A stretch of DNA of 64,000 nt. It comes from Streptomyces liliiviolaceus (GTDB lineage Bacteria > Actinomycetota > Actinomycetes > Streptomycetales > Streptomycetaceae). The stretch lies in assembly GCF_018070025.1 (NCBI RefSeq), contig NZ_JAGPYQ010000002.1:2170001-2234000 (forward strand). The letters run 5' to 3'. Each line of letters opens with the position of its first letter. The stretch's first letter is position 1. Below the pieces are notes generated by a model. The model ran no database searches and was not told where the DNA came from. It saw nothing but the letters and a program-made list of their open reading frames with translations. A program made the translations under genes and the position numbers. Shown one piece after another: positions 51,610 through 60,500 of this stretch.

Positions 51610-52440
51610 TCAGTCCTCTGGGACCAGCCACGGCTCCTGCGGCAGCGGCTTTCCGGTTTCCAGGAGCGACTTCAGGTTGGCCAGGACGGCCGGCCAGCCG
51701 AGGGAGACCTGCTGGACCGCGGTCTCGTCGGCCAGGTCCTCGTGGGTGACGGTGAGCCGGACGATGTCGCCGTGCGGCTTGATGTCGTAGGTGACCCTTG
51801 AGTGCTTGTCCTGCTGCCCCTCCTCCTCGGGCGAGGCCCAGGTGGCCACCAGGCGGGTGGGCCGCTCGCTCTCCACGACGGTGCCGACCACGTCGGCGAC
51901 GCCGGTTCCGTCCGTGCGCCGGTGCTCCCACCGCGAGCCGGGGCGCCAGTCCTCGGAGACGTTGCTGTGACCCCAGTAGGCGGCGGTCAGATCGGCGTCC
52001 GTGAGCGCGTCCCAGACCTTCTCCGGCGTACTGGCGATGTAGGTGACGTACACGAATGTCGGCTTGTCGCTCATGTCTTCCTCGGCTCGTCGCTTGAGTG
52101 CGCTCAGCGCGCGAAGGCGCGGACGCTCGAACTTGTCGATCCACCGCTCCTGGATCTCGTGGAGCGGTACGGGGTTGAGGTAGTGCAGCTTTTCCCGTCC
52201 CCGGCGGACGGTGGCGACCAGGTTGGCCGCCTCCAGTACGGACAGGTGCTGGGTCACCGACTGGCGGGTCATGTCGATGTGCTCGCAGAGCTCCCCCAGC
52301 GTCTGCCCGCCGTGCTCGTGCAGCCTGTCGAGCAGCCGTCTGCGTGTCCCGTCGGCCAGCGCCTTGAAGACCTGGTCCACCTCCGGGCCGTTGTTCGGGC
52401 CCGGCCCGCTCTCCGCCTCTGTTCCCTCATCCGATCTCAC
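51610..52440 (-). CDS. ArsR-type regulator fused to a SRPBCC (AHSA1) domain
   Basis: 276 aa. Residues about 15-115 form an ArsR winged helix (VDQVFKALADGTRRRLLDRL, GELCEHIDMTRQSVTQHLSV, then LEAANLVATVRRGREKLHYL). From about residue 120 an AHSA1/SRPBCC ligand-binding domain follows (FVYVTYIASTPEKVWDALTD, then YWGHSNVSEDWRPGS). It may sense a hydrophobic ligand directly. Elsewhere these are often two overlapping genes; here there is one frame. The GTG at 52440 lies 6 nt from a -10, so the mRNA is probably leaderless. Confidence 0.87.
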   Translation of the reverse strand: MRSDEGTEAESGPGPNNGPEVDQVFKALADGTRRRLLDRLHEHGGQTLGELCEHIDMTRQSVTQHLSVLEAANLVATVRRGREKLHYLNPVPLHEIQERWIDKFERPRLRALSALKRRAEEDMSDKPTFVYVTYIASTPEKVWDALTDADLTAAYWGHSNVSEDWRPGSRWEHRRTDGTGVADVVGTVVESERPTRLVATWASPEEEGQQDKHSRVTYDIKPHGDIVRLTVTHEDLADETAVQQVSLGWPAVLANLKSLLETGKPLPQEPWLVPED

Positions 52441-52445
52441 ACTCA

Positions 52446-52475
52446 AAGTTATGCAGGCAATTGCCTGCATGTCAA
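52446..52475 (-). promoter_or_regulatory. Consensus promoter with a perfect 20-bp operator palindrome in the spacer
   Basis: On the minus strand TTGACA (52475-52470), an 18-nt spacer and TAACTT (52451-52446). The palindrome ATGCAGGCAATTGCCTGCAT (52451-52470) fills the spacer exactly. A bound ArsR-family dimer would exclude RNA polymerase, giving autorepression. It may also affect the divergent phosphotransferase at 52566. Confidence 0.75.
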
Positions 52476-52565
52476 TCGGGGCAGGCCGGGCGGGGTACGG
52501 GGGCGGAGGGCGTCCGGGGACAAATTCGCTGGCCACGCCCGGCTCCGCTCGCTCACACTGTCGCG

Positions 52566-53807
52566 GTGAGCCGAACTTTCAGCGCGTGGGTGACGTCCGG
52601 TGAGGACTTTCTCGGAGTCGTCGGCCCCTTCGCCGTCGACGGACCGTGGTGGGCCCAGGTCGAACCGGTCGTCCTGCGACTGCGACAGGCCCTGAACGTA
52701 AGGGTGCTGGTACTGCGCCTCCTGTCCGTGGACGGTGGGGAGGGCGGGCGCGACGGCCATGTGACCTACCACGTCGAGGCGTTGGAGCGACCGCATGTGC
52801 TGCTCCGGCTCCCCGCCGACCCGGGGCTGCTGGTGGGCCAGGAGGCACTGCGGGCGCCATGGGCCGACATCGACGGGCTGCGGGGGCTCCTCGACTGGTC
52901 GACGCGCACCCTGGCCGCGGCGGGCCGGCCGGTGACCGGGCCTGTGGAGCAGACGCGCACCTGGAACCTCGCCGGGCTCTTCCGGCTGCCGACCGACCGC
53001 GGGACGGTCTGGCTCAAGGCCACCCCGGCCTTCGCCGCGGACGAGGCCGAGGTGATCGGCGCGTTCGCCCGCGCCGACCCGGGTCTCGTGCCCGCCGTCG
53101 TGGGCTCCGCCGAGGGGCGCTTACTGATGGAGCACGTCCCCGGCGAGGACTGCTGGCAGGCGTCGACACGGACGGCCGCCTCGGGGGTACGCCGGTTCGT
53201 CGCCGCGCAGGCGGCCCTCGCCCGCAGGCCTCGGGAACGACCCTCCTCCCTACCGGACCGCCGGGTGTCCGTCCTCGCCGAACGTGTGGGCCGGCTCCTC
53301 GACGGACCGGTGTCCGCCGAGCTGACCGCGCAAGAAGTCGATGCGGCAAGGAAGTTGGCCGATCGCTGGCGGCTGCTGGCGGAGTGCGGTCTGCCGGACA
53401 CGGTCGTGCACGGCGACTTCCACCCCGGCAACTGGCGTGCCGGGGGCGGGCCGCCGGTCGTGGTCGACTTCGCCGACGCACACTGGGGCAACCCGGTCCT
53501 CGACGCTCTGCGCCTGTGCTCCTTCCTGCCCGGTCCGGTGCGCGCGAACACCGCGCGCGTCTGGGCCGGCGCGTGGCGGGAGCGAGTTCCGGACAGTGAT
53601 CCGGCCCGCGCCCTGGCCCTCGCCGAACCGCTCGCGCCTCTCGCGTCCGCCCTGCGCTACCAGGAGTTCCTGGACGGCGTCGAACCGTCGGAAAGGGCCT
53701 ACCACCAGGGCGATCCCGCGTCCGCGATCCGCGAGGCGGTACGCCGTGCGGCCGCCCCCGACCCCTGTCTCGCGGGACCGGGGCGCACCCTGGCGGGGTG
53801 GGCCTGA
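52566..53807 (+). CDS. Aminoglycoside-phosphotransferase-fold protein with a TTA codon
   Basis: 413 aa. The N-terminal about 120 residues are a separate region (FLGVVGPFAVDGPWWAQVEP) without recognised family. The C-terminal APH-type kinase domain has catalytic loop VVHGDFHPGNW and metal-binding VVVDFADAHWGNPVLDAL. Substrate unknown; such proteins include antibiotic and small-molecule kinases. Codon 186 (53121-53123) is TTA, making expression potentially bldA-dependent. GTG start. Confidence 0.82.
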   Translation: MSRTFSAWVTSGEDFLGVVGPFAVDGPWWAQVEPVVLRLRQALNVRVLVLRLLSVDGGEGGRDGHVTYHVEALERPHVLLRLPADPGLLVGQEALRAPWADIDGLRGLLDWSTRTLAAAGRPVTGPVEQTRTWNLAGLFRLPTDRGTVWLKATPAFAADEAEVIGAFARADPGLVPAVVGSAEGRLLMEHVPGEDCWQASTRTAASGVRRFVAAQAALARRPRERPSSLPDRRVSVLAERVGRLLDGPVSAELTAQEVDAARKLADRWRLLAECGLPDTVVHGDFHPGNWRAGGGPPVVVDFADAHWGNPVLDALRLCSFLPGPVRANTARVWAGAWRERVPDSDPARALALAEPLAPLASALRYQEFLDGVEPSERAYHQGDPASAIREAVRRAAAPDPCLAGPGRTLAGWA

Positions 53808-53854
53808 GCCACGCGCCCTTGGCCACCCACCCGTGCGCGGGGCAGGATCACCCC

Positions 53855-54412
53855 ATGGACAGTCCGCTGACACTCGACGCCCCCTCACAGCTCCGTCTCG
53901 AAGGGGAGGGAGTTCACCTGCGCGAATGGTCCGAGGACGACCTGGACGCGCTGATCGCGCTGTACGACGACCCCGAGATCGCCCGCTGGACACCTGTGGC
54001 CTCGCCGTTCGACCCCACCGCGGCACAGATATATCTCGCCGAGGCGCAGGAGGCCCGGGCGCAGGGACGCAAGGTGCAGCTCGCGATCACCACGGACGGT
54101 GGCCTGCCACGGGGCGAGGTGCTGCTGTTCCCCAGCAAGGCCGACGAACGGGACGCCGAGATCGCGTACGGGGTCGGCGCCGCCCACCGCGGCCGGGGCC
54201 TGGCCTCCCGGGCCGTCCGGCTGCTCTCCGCCTACGCCCTGGGCCGTACGGGAGCCCGCCGCGTGGTGCTGTGCATCGAGGAGGCCAACGCGGCGAGTGC
54301 GGCCGTCGCCCTGCGCGCCGGATTCGTCCTCACCGACGACGAGCCCCTCCTGCGGATGTCACGAGGACGTGAGATCGCGCTGCGGACCTGGAGTCTCACC
54401 GGTACTCCCTGA
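53855..54412 (+). CDS. GNAT family N-acetyltransferase (RimJ/RimL-like)
   Basis: 185 aa. VHLREWSEDDLDALIALYDD, then the acetyl-CoA loop AYGVGAAHRGRGLASRAVRL and a C-terminal VLCIEEANAASAAVALRAGF. RimJ/RimL-like enzymes acetylate protein N-termini or small amines; substrate unknown. ATG at 53855 gives the standard length. It lies 47 nt after the phosphotransferase on the same strand. Confidence 0.85.
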   Translation: MDSPLTLDAPSQLRLEGEGVHLREWSEDDLDALIALYDDPEIARWTPVASPFDPTAAQIYLAEAQEARAQGRKVQLAITTDGGLPRGEVLLFPSKADERDAEIAYGVGAAHRGRGLASRAVRLLSAYALGRTGARRVVLCIEEANAASAAVALRAGFVLTDDEPLLRMSRGREIALRTWSLTGTP

Positions 54413-54581
54413 GCGTCTGCGACCGGCAGCCCGCGCACTCGGGAGATGCGGAGGTCCCGCTTCCCGTCTGCTTCTCGTCTGCTTCTCGGCTGGCTGGCCG
54501 GTGAGTTGGGAAACGGCTCGGACTGCACTCGGCTCCAGGGGGAAGTCCTATTCGTAAGGAGTCCGACGAAGAGGGGCTGAG

Positions 54582-54848
54582 ATGGAGATCTCGGGCATCA
54601 TCAGTGCCATCGTGATCGGCATTGTCATCGGTGTGCTGGGCCGGCTCGTGGTTCCGGGCCGTCAGCGGATCGGCATTCTGTGGACGATCGCGGTGGGCAT
54701 CGTGGCCGCACTCATCGGCTCGGCGCTCGCGAACGCGTTCGACGTGGGCGACACCGACGGGGTGGACTGGATCGAGTGGCTGATCCAGATCGGGCTCGCG
54801 GCGCTCGGTGTCGCGGCGCTGGACCGCTCGAAGGCGGGCCGTCGCTGA
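54582..54848 (+). CDS. GlsB/YeaQ/YmgE stress-response membrane protein
   Basis: 88 aa with three short membrane helices: IISAIVIGIVIGVLGRLVVP, ILWTIAVGIVAALIGSALAN and WLIQIGLAALGVAALD. The G-x-L-G-R-L-V-V-P-G motif is typical of the transglycosylase-associated/GlsB family, small stress-induced membrane proteins. GGAGTCC precedes the ATG by a normal distance. Confidence 0.85.
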   Translation: MEISGIISAIVIGIVIGVLGRLVVPGRQRIGILWTIAVGIVAALIGSALANAFDVGDTDGVDWIEWLIQIGLAALGVAALDRSKAGRR

Positions 54849-54933
54849 CGCAAGCAGACACGGGAGCGGACGGCGGCGGCACACCGCACGCCGTTCGGAC
54901 CCCCAGCGCGGCGTCACGGCTCCCGCCGGGGAG

Positions 54934-55713
54934 TCACGGCGCCGCGTGGACGTACGGGACGGTCGTGGTGAGCGGGGCGAAACCCAGCCGCTGGAGAATG
55001 GGGCGGCTCTGGTCGGAGGCGTCGACCTGGAGGTAGGGGTAGCCGCGGTCGACGGCGATCCGGGCGCGGTGGGCGATCAGCGCACGGTAGATGCCCCGGC
55101 CCCGCCAGGCCTCGACGGTGCCGCCGCCCCACAGCCCCGCGAACCGCGTGCCCGGGACGAGTTCCATCCGGGCCGAGCTGACCGGAAGGTCATCCGCGAG
55201 GGCCACGACCGCGACGACGGTGTTCGGAGCCTCGTCGAGCAGGTCGAGCAACTGGTGGCGCAGCGCGGTGCCGGGCGTGCCGAAGGCCTGCTCGTGGACG
55301 TCGACCATGAGGTCGACCCCGGCGGCGTCGGTGACGGGCCGCAGCTCGACACCCGGCGGTGGCTCGGCGTCGAGCTCCAGTTCCCCGGCCTCGATGACCA
55401 TCAGGGTCTCCGCCGGTTCGGGGGTGAACCCGGCGGCCAGCAGGCGTTGCCCCAGATCCCGCGGCCCGTCGTGCCCGTACAGCTTCCACTCGAACTCGCG
55501 GCCGAGCCGTGCGAAGTAGCGTCGCTGCTCGGCGATCGCCGCGTCCGCGTCGGCCTCCGTGAGGTCCGACCAGAGCACTCCGTTCCAGCCCTGCTCCGAT
55601 CCCACGTGCCGGACCACCCCGCCGACGCGCTCCACGACGGAGTCGGTGCCGAAGGGGCGCGCGTTCTCACGCATGTCCCGGTCGAACAGTGCCAGTACCG
55701 CTGTGTGATCCAT
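54934..55713 (-). CDS. GNAT family N-acetyltransferase
   Basis: 259 aa. The N-terminal half is helical without CoA motif (DHTAVLALFDRDMRENARPF). The C-terminal GNAT domain contains FAGLWGGGTVEAWRGRGIYR, ALIAHRARIAVDRGYPYLQV and PILQRLGFAPLTTTVPY. The acetyl acceptor is unknown. It is divergent from the MFS transporter gene, 159 nt apart. Confidence 0.82.
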   Translation of the reverse strand: MDHTAVLALFDRDMRENARPFGTDSVVERVGGVVRHVGSEQGWNGVLWSDLTEADADAAIAEQRRYFARLGREFEWKLYGHDGPRDLGQRLLAAGFTPEPAETLMVIEAGELELDAEPPPGVELRPVTDAAGVDLMVDVHEQAFGTPGTALRHQLLDLLDEAPNTVVAVVALADDLPVSSARMELVPGTRFAGLWGGGTVEAWRGRGIYRALIAHRARIAVDRGYPYLQVDASDQSRPILQRLGFAPLTTTVPYVHAAP

Positions 55714-55872
55714 CCCGCCACTCCAGCATCCGCGGACGGGCCGGGCAACGGAGTTTCGGGGCCGCGCGACCTCCGCAGTTCGCGTCGGCCGCCGCGCCCA
55801 GGGCCTGGATCGGCTCCCGGAGCGGGCTCATGCCTTGCCTTCACACTGATGTGAGTGTTCCAGCCTGGCCCG

Positions 55873-57105
55873 ATGACGACCGCCTCTGTCTCCGGTGGCA
55901 CCGGGACGCCCTCCGCCGCGCCACCGCTGCCGCTCTCCGGGCTGCTCGCGCTGTCCACGGCAGCCTTCACCGCCGTCCTGACGGAACTGCTTCCGGCGGG
56001 TCTGCTGCCCCGGATGGCTCCGGATCTCGGCGTCTCCGAGGCACGGGTGGGCTTCCTGGTCACCGGGTACGCCCTCGCGTCGTTCCTCGCCGCGATCCCG
56101 CTCACGGCCGCGCTGCGGGGGCTGCCCCGGCGCCCCGTGCTCATCGGCGCGCTCCTCGGCTTCGCGGCGGCCAACACCGTCACCGCCCTGTCCTCGTCGT
56201 ACGGGCTGACGTTCGCCGCGCGGCTGACCGCCGGGGTCATGGGCGGGACGCTGTGGGCCATGCTCGTCGGGTACGCGGCCCGGATGGTGCCCGCGGAGCG
56301 GCGCGGCCGGGCCATCGCGATCGTCCTGGCGGGCATCACGCTCGCCCTCTCGCTGGGCCTTCCCGCGGGTACGGCGCTGGCCGGCGCGCTCGGCTGGCGT
56401 GCCGCGTTCGCCGCGCCCGCGGTGTCGGCCGTGCTGCTCGTGGTGTGGATACGGCGCCGGGTGCCGGGCTTCCCGGGCGAGCCGCCCGGACAGCGCGTGC
56501 CGCTGGTACGCGTCGCCGCGCTCCCCGGGATCTGCACGGTGCTGTCCGTCACGCTGGCGCTGCTCGTCGGCCATCAGGTGATGTACACGTACATCGCGCC
56601 CTTCGCGGAGGACGCCGGTTTCGGCCGGACGGCGCTCGTGCTGCTGGTGTTCGGTGCCGCGACCGTCGCCGGGATCTGGCTCACCGGCGTCCTGGTCGAC
56701 CGGCACCTGCGGCGGACCCTGCTGGGAGCGCTCGCCCTGTTCGCGGCGGCGATGCTCGCGCTGGGTGCCTGGGCCGCGCATGCCGCCGTCGTGCCGGCGG
56801 CGGTCGCCCTGTGGGGTGTGGCGTTCGGCGGGGCTCCGACGCTGATCCAGACCGCCCTGGTCGACGCCTCCGGGACCGCGAACGCCGATGTGGCCACCTC
56901 GCTCCAGACCACCGTCTACAACGCGGGCATCGCGGCCGGTTCCCTCACCGGCGGGCTGGTCCTGGAGAGTTCCGGCTCCACGGCCCTGCCCTGGACGACG
57001 CTCCTGCTGGTCACCGTGGCCCTCGCGACCGTCGCCGCGGGCCGCCGCCGCGCCTTTCCGTCCGAACGCCCCTTCGGCGTACGTGCGAACGCGGGAGACG
57101 ACTGA
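55873..57105 (+). CDS. MFS transporter (DHA1-type drug/metabolite exporter)
   Basis: 410 aa with 12 predicted helices. FTAVLTELLPAGLLPRMAPD, LGVSEARVGFLVTGYALASF and LRGLPRRPVLIGALLGFAAA are typical of the AraJ/CmlA-like exporter group. It probably exports drugs, sugars or metabolites by proton antiport. ATG at 55873; a GTG 6 codons upstream is possible. TCACA-CTGA-TGTGA just before the start is a weak operator candidate. Confidence 0.87.
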   Translation: MTTASVSGGTGTPSAAPPLPLSGLLALSTAAFTAVLTELLPAGLLPRMAPDLGVSEARVGFLVTGYALASFLAAIPLTAALRGLPRRPVLIGALLGFAAANTVTALSSSYGLTFAARLTAGVMGGTLWAMLVGYAARMVPAERRGRAIAIVLAGITLALSLGLPAGTALAGALGWRAAFAAPAVSAVLLVVWIRRRVPGFPGEPPGQRVPLVRVAALPGICTVLSVTLALLVGHQVMYTYIAPFAEDAGFGRTALVLLVFGAATVAGIWLTGVLVDRHLRRTLLGALALFAAAMLALGAWAAHAAVVPAAVALWGVAFGGAPTLIQTALVDASGTANADVATSLQTTVYNAGIAAGSLTGGLVLESSGSTALPWTTLLLVTVALATVAAGRRRAFPSERPFGVRANAGDD

Positions 57106-57163
57106 GCCGTACGTGAGGGGGCAGGCGGGAGAGATCGGCTCACCGCCACCGAGGCCAGGAGAT

Positions 57164-58294
57164 GTGGTGCCGCACGATCTGTCAGCCCCCGCGCCGACCG
57201 CGCCACGGGACGGCCTCGGCGCGGCCCCGGCCAAGGCGGCGTCCGCCCGCAGGGATCCGTACTTCGACAACGCGAAGTACCTCACCATCGTGCTGGTGGC
57301 CTGTGGCCACGCCTGGGAGCCCCTGACCCACGGAAGCCGGTTCGCGACCGCCGCGTATCTGACCGTCTACGCCTTCCACATGCCCGCGTTCGCCCTCGTC
57401 TCCGGCTATTTCTCGCGGAGTTTCGACATGGCGCCGGGCCGGGTTCGGCGGCTCCTGACGAGTGTCGTCGTGCCGTATCTGGTCTTCGAGACCGCGTACA
57501 CGCTGTTCTACCGGTGGGCGCAGGACGACCCCGGCTATCCGCTGAGTCTGCTGGACCCCTGGTACGTGATGTGGTTCCTGCTCGCGCTCTTCATCTGGCG
57601 GATCACCACTCCTCTCTGGCTGATGCTCCGTCATCCGGTCCTGGTCGCGATGGCGTTGGCCGTGCTGGCCGCCGTCTCGCCGGATCTGGGCGGGGACATC
57701 TCCATCCAGCGGGTCCTGGGGTTCCTGCCGTTCTTCGTGCTCGGTCTGACGTTGCGCGCCGAGCATTTCGAACGGCTGCGGACCTGGCGCGTACGGCTGT
57801 TCGCGCTGCCGGTGGGGGCCGCGGCGCTGGTCACCGCGTATCTGGTGGCGCCCTGGTTCGGCGCCGGCTGGCTCTACCACCGGGGCAGCGTCACGGGCCA
57901 GGGCGTACCGAACTGGGTGGGCCTGTTCACCACTCCGGCGCTGTTCTGCCTCGCCCTGGTCCTGACCGCCTGCTTCCTGTCCTGGGTCCCCGGACGGCAC
58001 CTGTGGTGCACGGCGCTGGGCGCGGGCACGATGTACGGCTATCTGCTGCACGGTTTCGTCATCAAGGCGTCCCGCTTCTGGGACTGGTACGACCACCCCT
58101 GGCTGCACACCGCGCTCGGTGAACTGGCCGTCACCGCGGCCGCCGTGGGCCTCATCACCGCACTGTGCTCCGCCCCGGTCCGCCGGGTGTTCCGGTTCGC
58201 CGTCGAGCCACGCATGGAGTGGATGTTCCGGCGCCGCGACGAGGTCCCGCCGGGACGAACCCCCAGGACCCCCGGAACCCCCAAGGATGCCTAA
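57164..58294 (+). CDS. Acyltransferase-3 family membrane protein
   Basis: 376 aa with about ten helices. RRDPYFDNAKYLTIVLVACG, then HAWEPL, carries the catalytic-type His of acyltransferase-3 proteins related to fucose 4-O-acetylase; FHMPAFALVSGYFSRSF follows. It probably O-acylates a surface polysaccharide or small molecule. AGGAG lies 4 nt before the GTG at 57164; GTG 57167 is equally likely. It ends in a 4-nt overlap with the convergent GNAT gene. Confidence 0.83.
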   Translation: MVPHDLSAPAPTAPRDGLGAAPAKAASARRDPYFDNAKYLTIVLVACGHAWEPLTHGSRFATAAYLTVYAFHMPAFALVSGYFSRSFDMAPGRVRRLLTSVVVPYLVFETAYTLFYRWAQDDPGYPLSLLDPWYVMWFLLALFIWRITTPLWLMLRHPVLVAMALAVLAAVSPDLGGDISIQRVLGFLPFFVLGLTLRAEHFERLRTWRVRLFALPVGAAALVTAYLVAPWFGAGWLYHRGSVTGQGVPNWVGLFTTPALFCLALVLTACFLSWVPGRHLWCTALGAGTMYGYLLHGFVIKASRFWDWYDHPWLHTALGELAVTAAAVGLITALCSAPVRRVFRFAVEPRMEWMFRRRDEVPPGRTPRTPGTPKDA

Positions 58295-59190
58295 CCCAGT
58301 TCCAGCGTCGTGACCACGTACACGCGGTCCGTGGCGTAAGGCCGGACCGGACCCGTGTACATCCGGGCCGTCTCGAACGACGGGGTGAGGCCGTGCTCCT
58401 CGGCGAGGGCGACGGCCGACGTGTGCGTCTCGGGGATGTCGGCGCTGATGCGTCGGCCGCCGGATCCGGCGATCAGCGCGGTGAAGAGCGCGCGGGCGTC
58501 GTCCGGGGTGTCCGCGAACAGCGGGCCCATGCGCAGGGAGTCGGCGGCGGGCCGGAGCACGCCGTAGCCGGTGAGCCGCCCGTCGACCACCCGGACCAGG
58601 GCGCGGTGCCCGGGGGCACCGAGCCAACTCGCCACGAAGCGCGGCCGGTCGGCGGGGTGACAGCCGCTGTCGTACGCGACGACCGCGTCGAGGTCGGCCG
58701 CCTCCGCGTCGCGCACGCCGGAAGCGGCGGCCGTGGCGGCGGTCGCGCCGGCCGCGCCCGCGGTCGGGACTCCGCCGAACCGGAAGGTCTTGTGGGCGAG
58801 TTCGAACCCCGACTTCCGGTAGTTGCCCTGCTGCGCGACCACGCCGTCCAGGCCGACGGTCCGCCCGCCCGCGTGCGCGAGGGCCGTCCTCCAGGTGGTG
58901 ATCCCGTGGCCGCGGCCGCGCAGGTCCGGGCAGACGAGGTAGCAGCCCAGGAAGGCGTAGTCGGCGCCGTGGTTGACGACGGAGATCGCCGAGACCGGTT
59001 CGCCGTCGATCCGGCCGAGGAAGAAGCCCTCCGGGTCCTGGGCGAAGAAGCACGGCCCGTCCGACTCGCCCGGGTCCCAGCCCTCCGCCCTCGCCCAGGC
59101 CTTGATCACCGGCCAGTCGTCGAGGGCGGCCCGGGTGACGACAAGGCCTTCGGGGTGCGAAGAGGGGGAGATCGAAGAGGGTGAGGTCAT
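58291..59190 (-). CDS. Two-domain GNAT N-acetyltransferase
   Basis: 299 aa. First GNAT domain: LVVTRAALDDWPVIKAWARA, YAFLGCYLVCPDLRGRGHGI, then TTWRTALAHAGGRTVGLDGV. Second, degenerate GNAT-like domain from about 150 (ADLDAVVAYDSGCHPADRPR, GYGVLRPAADSLRMGPLFAD). Similar to YitH/HolE-type acetyltransferases; substrate unknown. ATG at 59190 with GGAG upstream. A MITE-like element lies just upstream. Confidence 0.83.
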   Translation of the reverse strand: MTSPSSISPSSHPEGLVVTRAALDDWPVIKAWARAEGWDPGESDGPCFFAQDPEGFFLGRIDGEPVSAISVVNHGADYAFLGCYLVCPDLRGRGHGITTWRTALAHAGGRTVGLDGVVAQQGNYRKSGFELAHKTFRFGGVPTAGAAGATAATAAASGVRDAEAADLDAVVAYDSGCHPADRPRFVASWLGAPGHRALVRVVDGRLTGYGVLRPAADSLRMGPLFADTPDDARALFTALIAGSGGRRISADIPETHTSAVALAEEHGLTPSFETARMYTGPVRPYATDRVYVVTTLELG

Positions 59191-59225
59191 CGAGCCGCTC
59201 CGTTCATGACCGGGCACACACGACA

Positions 59226-59402
59226 AGGGCCTGTCGTCAAATTCCCGGCGTCCGCCCGGAGGGCGGGCCGGGCGGCGTCTGGTGCGTGCTCTCGGTGTGC
59301 CGGGCGGAAGTCCGCGTACTGGACGTACTCGGGCTTTCGCCCGGTGCGGCGAGAGTGCGTGCCAGGCGTCGCCCGGCAGGCGGGAATTTGACGACAGGCC
59401 CT
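59226..59402. mobile_element. MITE-like non-coding inverted-repeat element
   Basis: 177 bp bounded by 22-bp perfect inverted repeats that begin AGGGCCTGTCGTCAAATTCC on the left and end with the complement on the right. The interior is itself an imperfect palindrome and has no gene. Such termini resemble those of IS5-like elements, so it is probably a miniature element moved in trans. It sits between the GNAT start (59190) and the chaplin stop (59460). No clear target duplication is seen. Confidence 0.7.
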
Positions 59403-59459
59403 AGGGCACCGTACGGGTCCGGGCTCGTGCCCGGACCCGTACGTGCCGGTGACTTCGGG

Positions 59460-60176
59460 TCAGTGCCCGTCCCGGCGCCCCGACCGCTGTGCGGCGGGCC
59501 GGAAACGGCGGTGCAGCGCGACTCCGCCCAGCAGCAGCGCGGCGCTCGCGGCGGCCGTCGGACCCATCAGGTCCGTACCGGTCTGCGCCAGGGCGGCCCT
59601 GGGGACCGCCTGCGGCAGGATCTGCGGCCCCTCGGCCTCCACCGGGTCCGCGGGGTCGGCGGGGTCGGCCGGGTCCACGGGCGGCTCCGACGGCTGGGCA
59701 GGCTTCGGACCGGACGGCGTCTGAGGGACCTGCGGCCCCTCGCCCGAGGTGTTCGTGGATTCGTTGCCGACGGCGGGGTTGCCGATGCCGACCACGCTCA
59801 CCGAGTTGCCGGTGACGTTCACGGGGAGCTGGACCGGGAGGTGCACGCCGTTGCCGGAGATCAGGCCCGGGGAGTCCTTCTCGGCGCCCTCGGCGACCGC
59901 GCCCGCGGAGCCGTCGTGGCCGCTTCCCTTGCCGCCGCCCTCGCTGGCGCAGCTGTTGCCGGCCGCGGGGTTGAGGAGCCCGACCACGTTCACGGTGTTC
60001 CCGCACGCGTTCACCGGCACGTCGACCGGGAGCTGGATGGTGTTGCCGGAGATCACCCCGGGCGAGTGGGCCGTGCCGCCGTCGGCCGCGGAGTCCGCGT
60101 ACGCCGGCATGGTCACGCCCACGGCGCCGGAGGCGGCGGCCACGATGATCAAACCACTTCGGGCAACCCGTTTCAT
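59460..60176 (-). CDS. Long chaplin with two chaplin domains and sortase motif
   Basis: 238 aa. Signal peptide (MKRVARSGLIIVAAASGAVG to AYA-DS), chaplin domain 1 (about 37-77; SPGVISGNTIQLPVDVPVNA with Cys58 and Cys76), chaplin domain 2 (about 101-140; SPGLISGNGVHLPVQLPVNV, no Cys), a Pro-rich spacer, LAQTG sortase signal (196-200), a membrane helix and a basic tail. Long chaplins are anchored to the cell wall and help aerial hyphae become hydrophobic. Domain 2 lacks both cysteines that normally form a disulfide. AGGGAA precedes the ATG. Confidence 0.92.
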   Translation of the reverse strand: MKRVARSGLIIVAAASGAVGVTMPAYADSAADGGTAHSPGVISGNTIQLPVDVPVNACGNTVNVVGLLNPAAGNSCASEGGGKGSGHDGSAGAVAEGAEKDSPGLISGNGVHLPVQLPVNVTGNSVSVVGIGNPAVGNESTNTSGEGPQVPQTPSGPKPAQPSEPPVDPADPADPADPVEAEGPQILPQAVPRAALAQTGTDLMGPTAAASAALLLGGVALHRRFRPAAQRSGRRDGH

Positions 60177-60500
60177 AGGTTCCCTGCCTTCCAGGACATG
60201 ATCGCGAGCAGGCGCCCGCACCGTTTAAACGCGGGCAAACCACTCAGGTTATGGCTGATCCGGCAAACGCCCCCCTTCGAGCGGACGACCGAACGCGGCC
60301 GAGCGGGCGGCCACTGAGCGGGCGTTGGCCGGGCGGGCGGCGACCGAGCGGACGTTGGCCGAGCAGGCGCTGGCCGAGCGGGGGCGCAGGATAAGGCCTG
60401 GTCCGGCGCCCCGCTCGCCGAGAGGCGTGGCCGCGGGTGCCCCCTTATCGTGATCGAGGGGAAGATCCCGGCCGTGGGCCGGGGCGTCCCGGGAGGCCTG
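60177..60500. repeat. Intergenic region with six tandem 15-bp repeats
   Basis: 324 nt between the divergent chaplin and hydrolase genes. 60301-60390 consists of six consecutive 15-bp units starting GAGCGGGCG or a close variant. The left part (60200-60260) is AT-richer, with CGTTTAAACG at 60221-60230, and should carry the chaplin promoter. No gene is seen. Confidence 0.6.

Noticed and set aside
59219..59402. Factor-independent terminator instead of a mobile element
   Set aside because: The stem is far longer than a terminator and ends in transposon-like terminal repeats; it also lies upstream, not downstream, of the GNAT gene.
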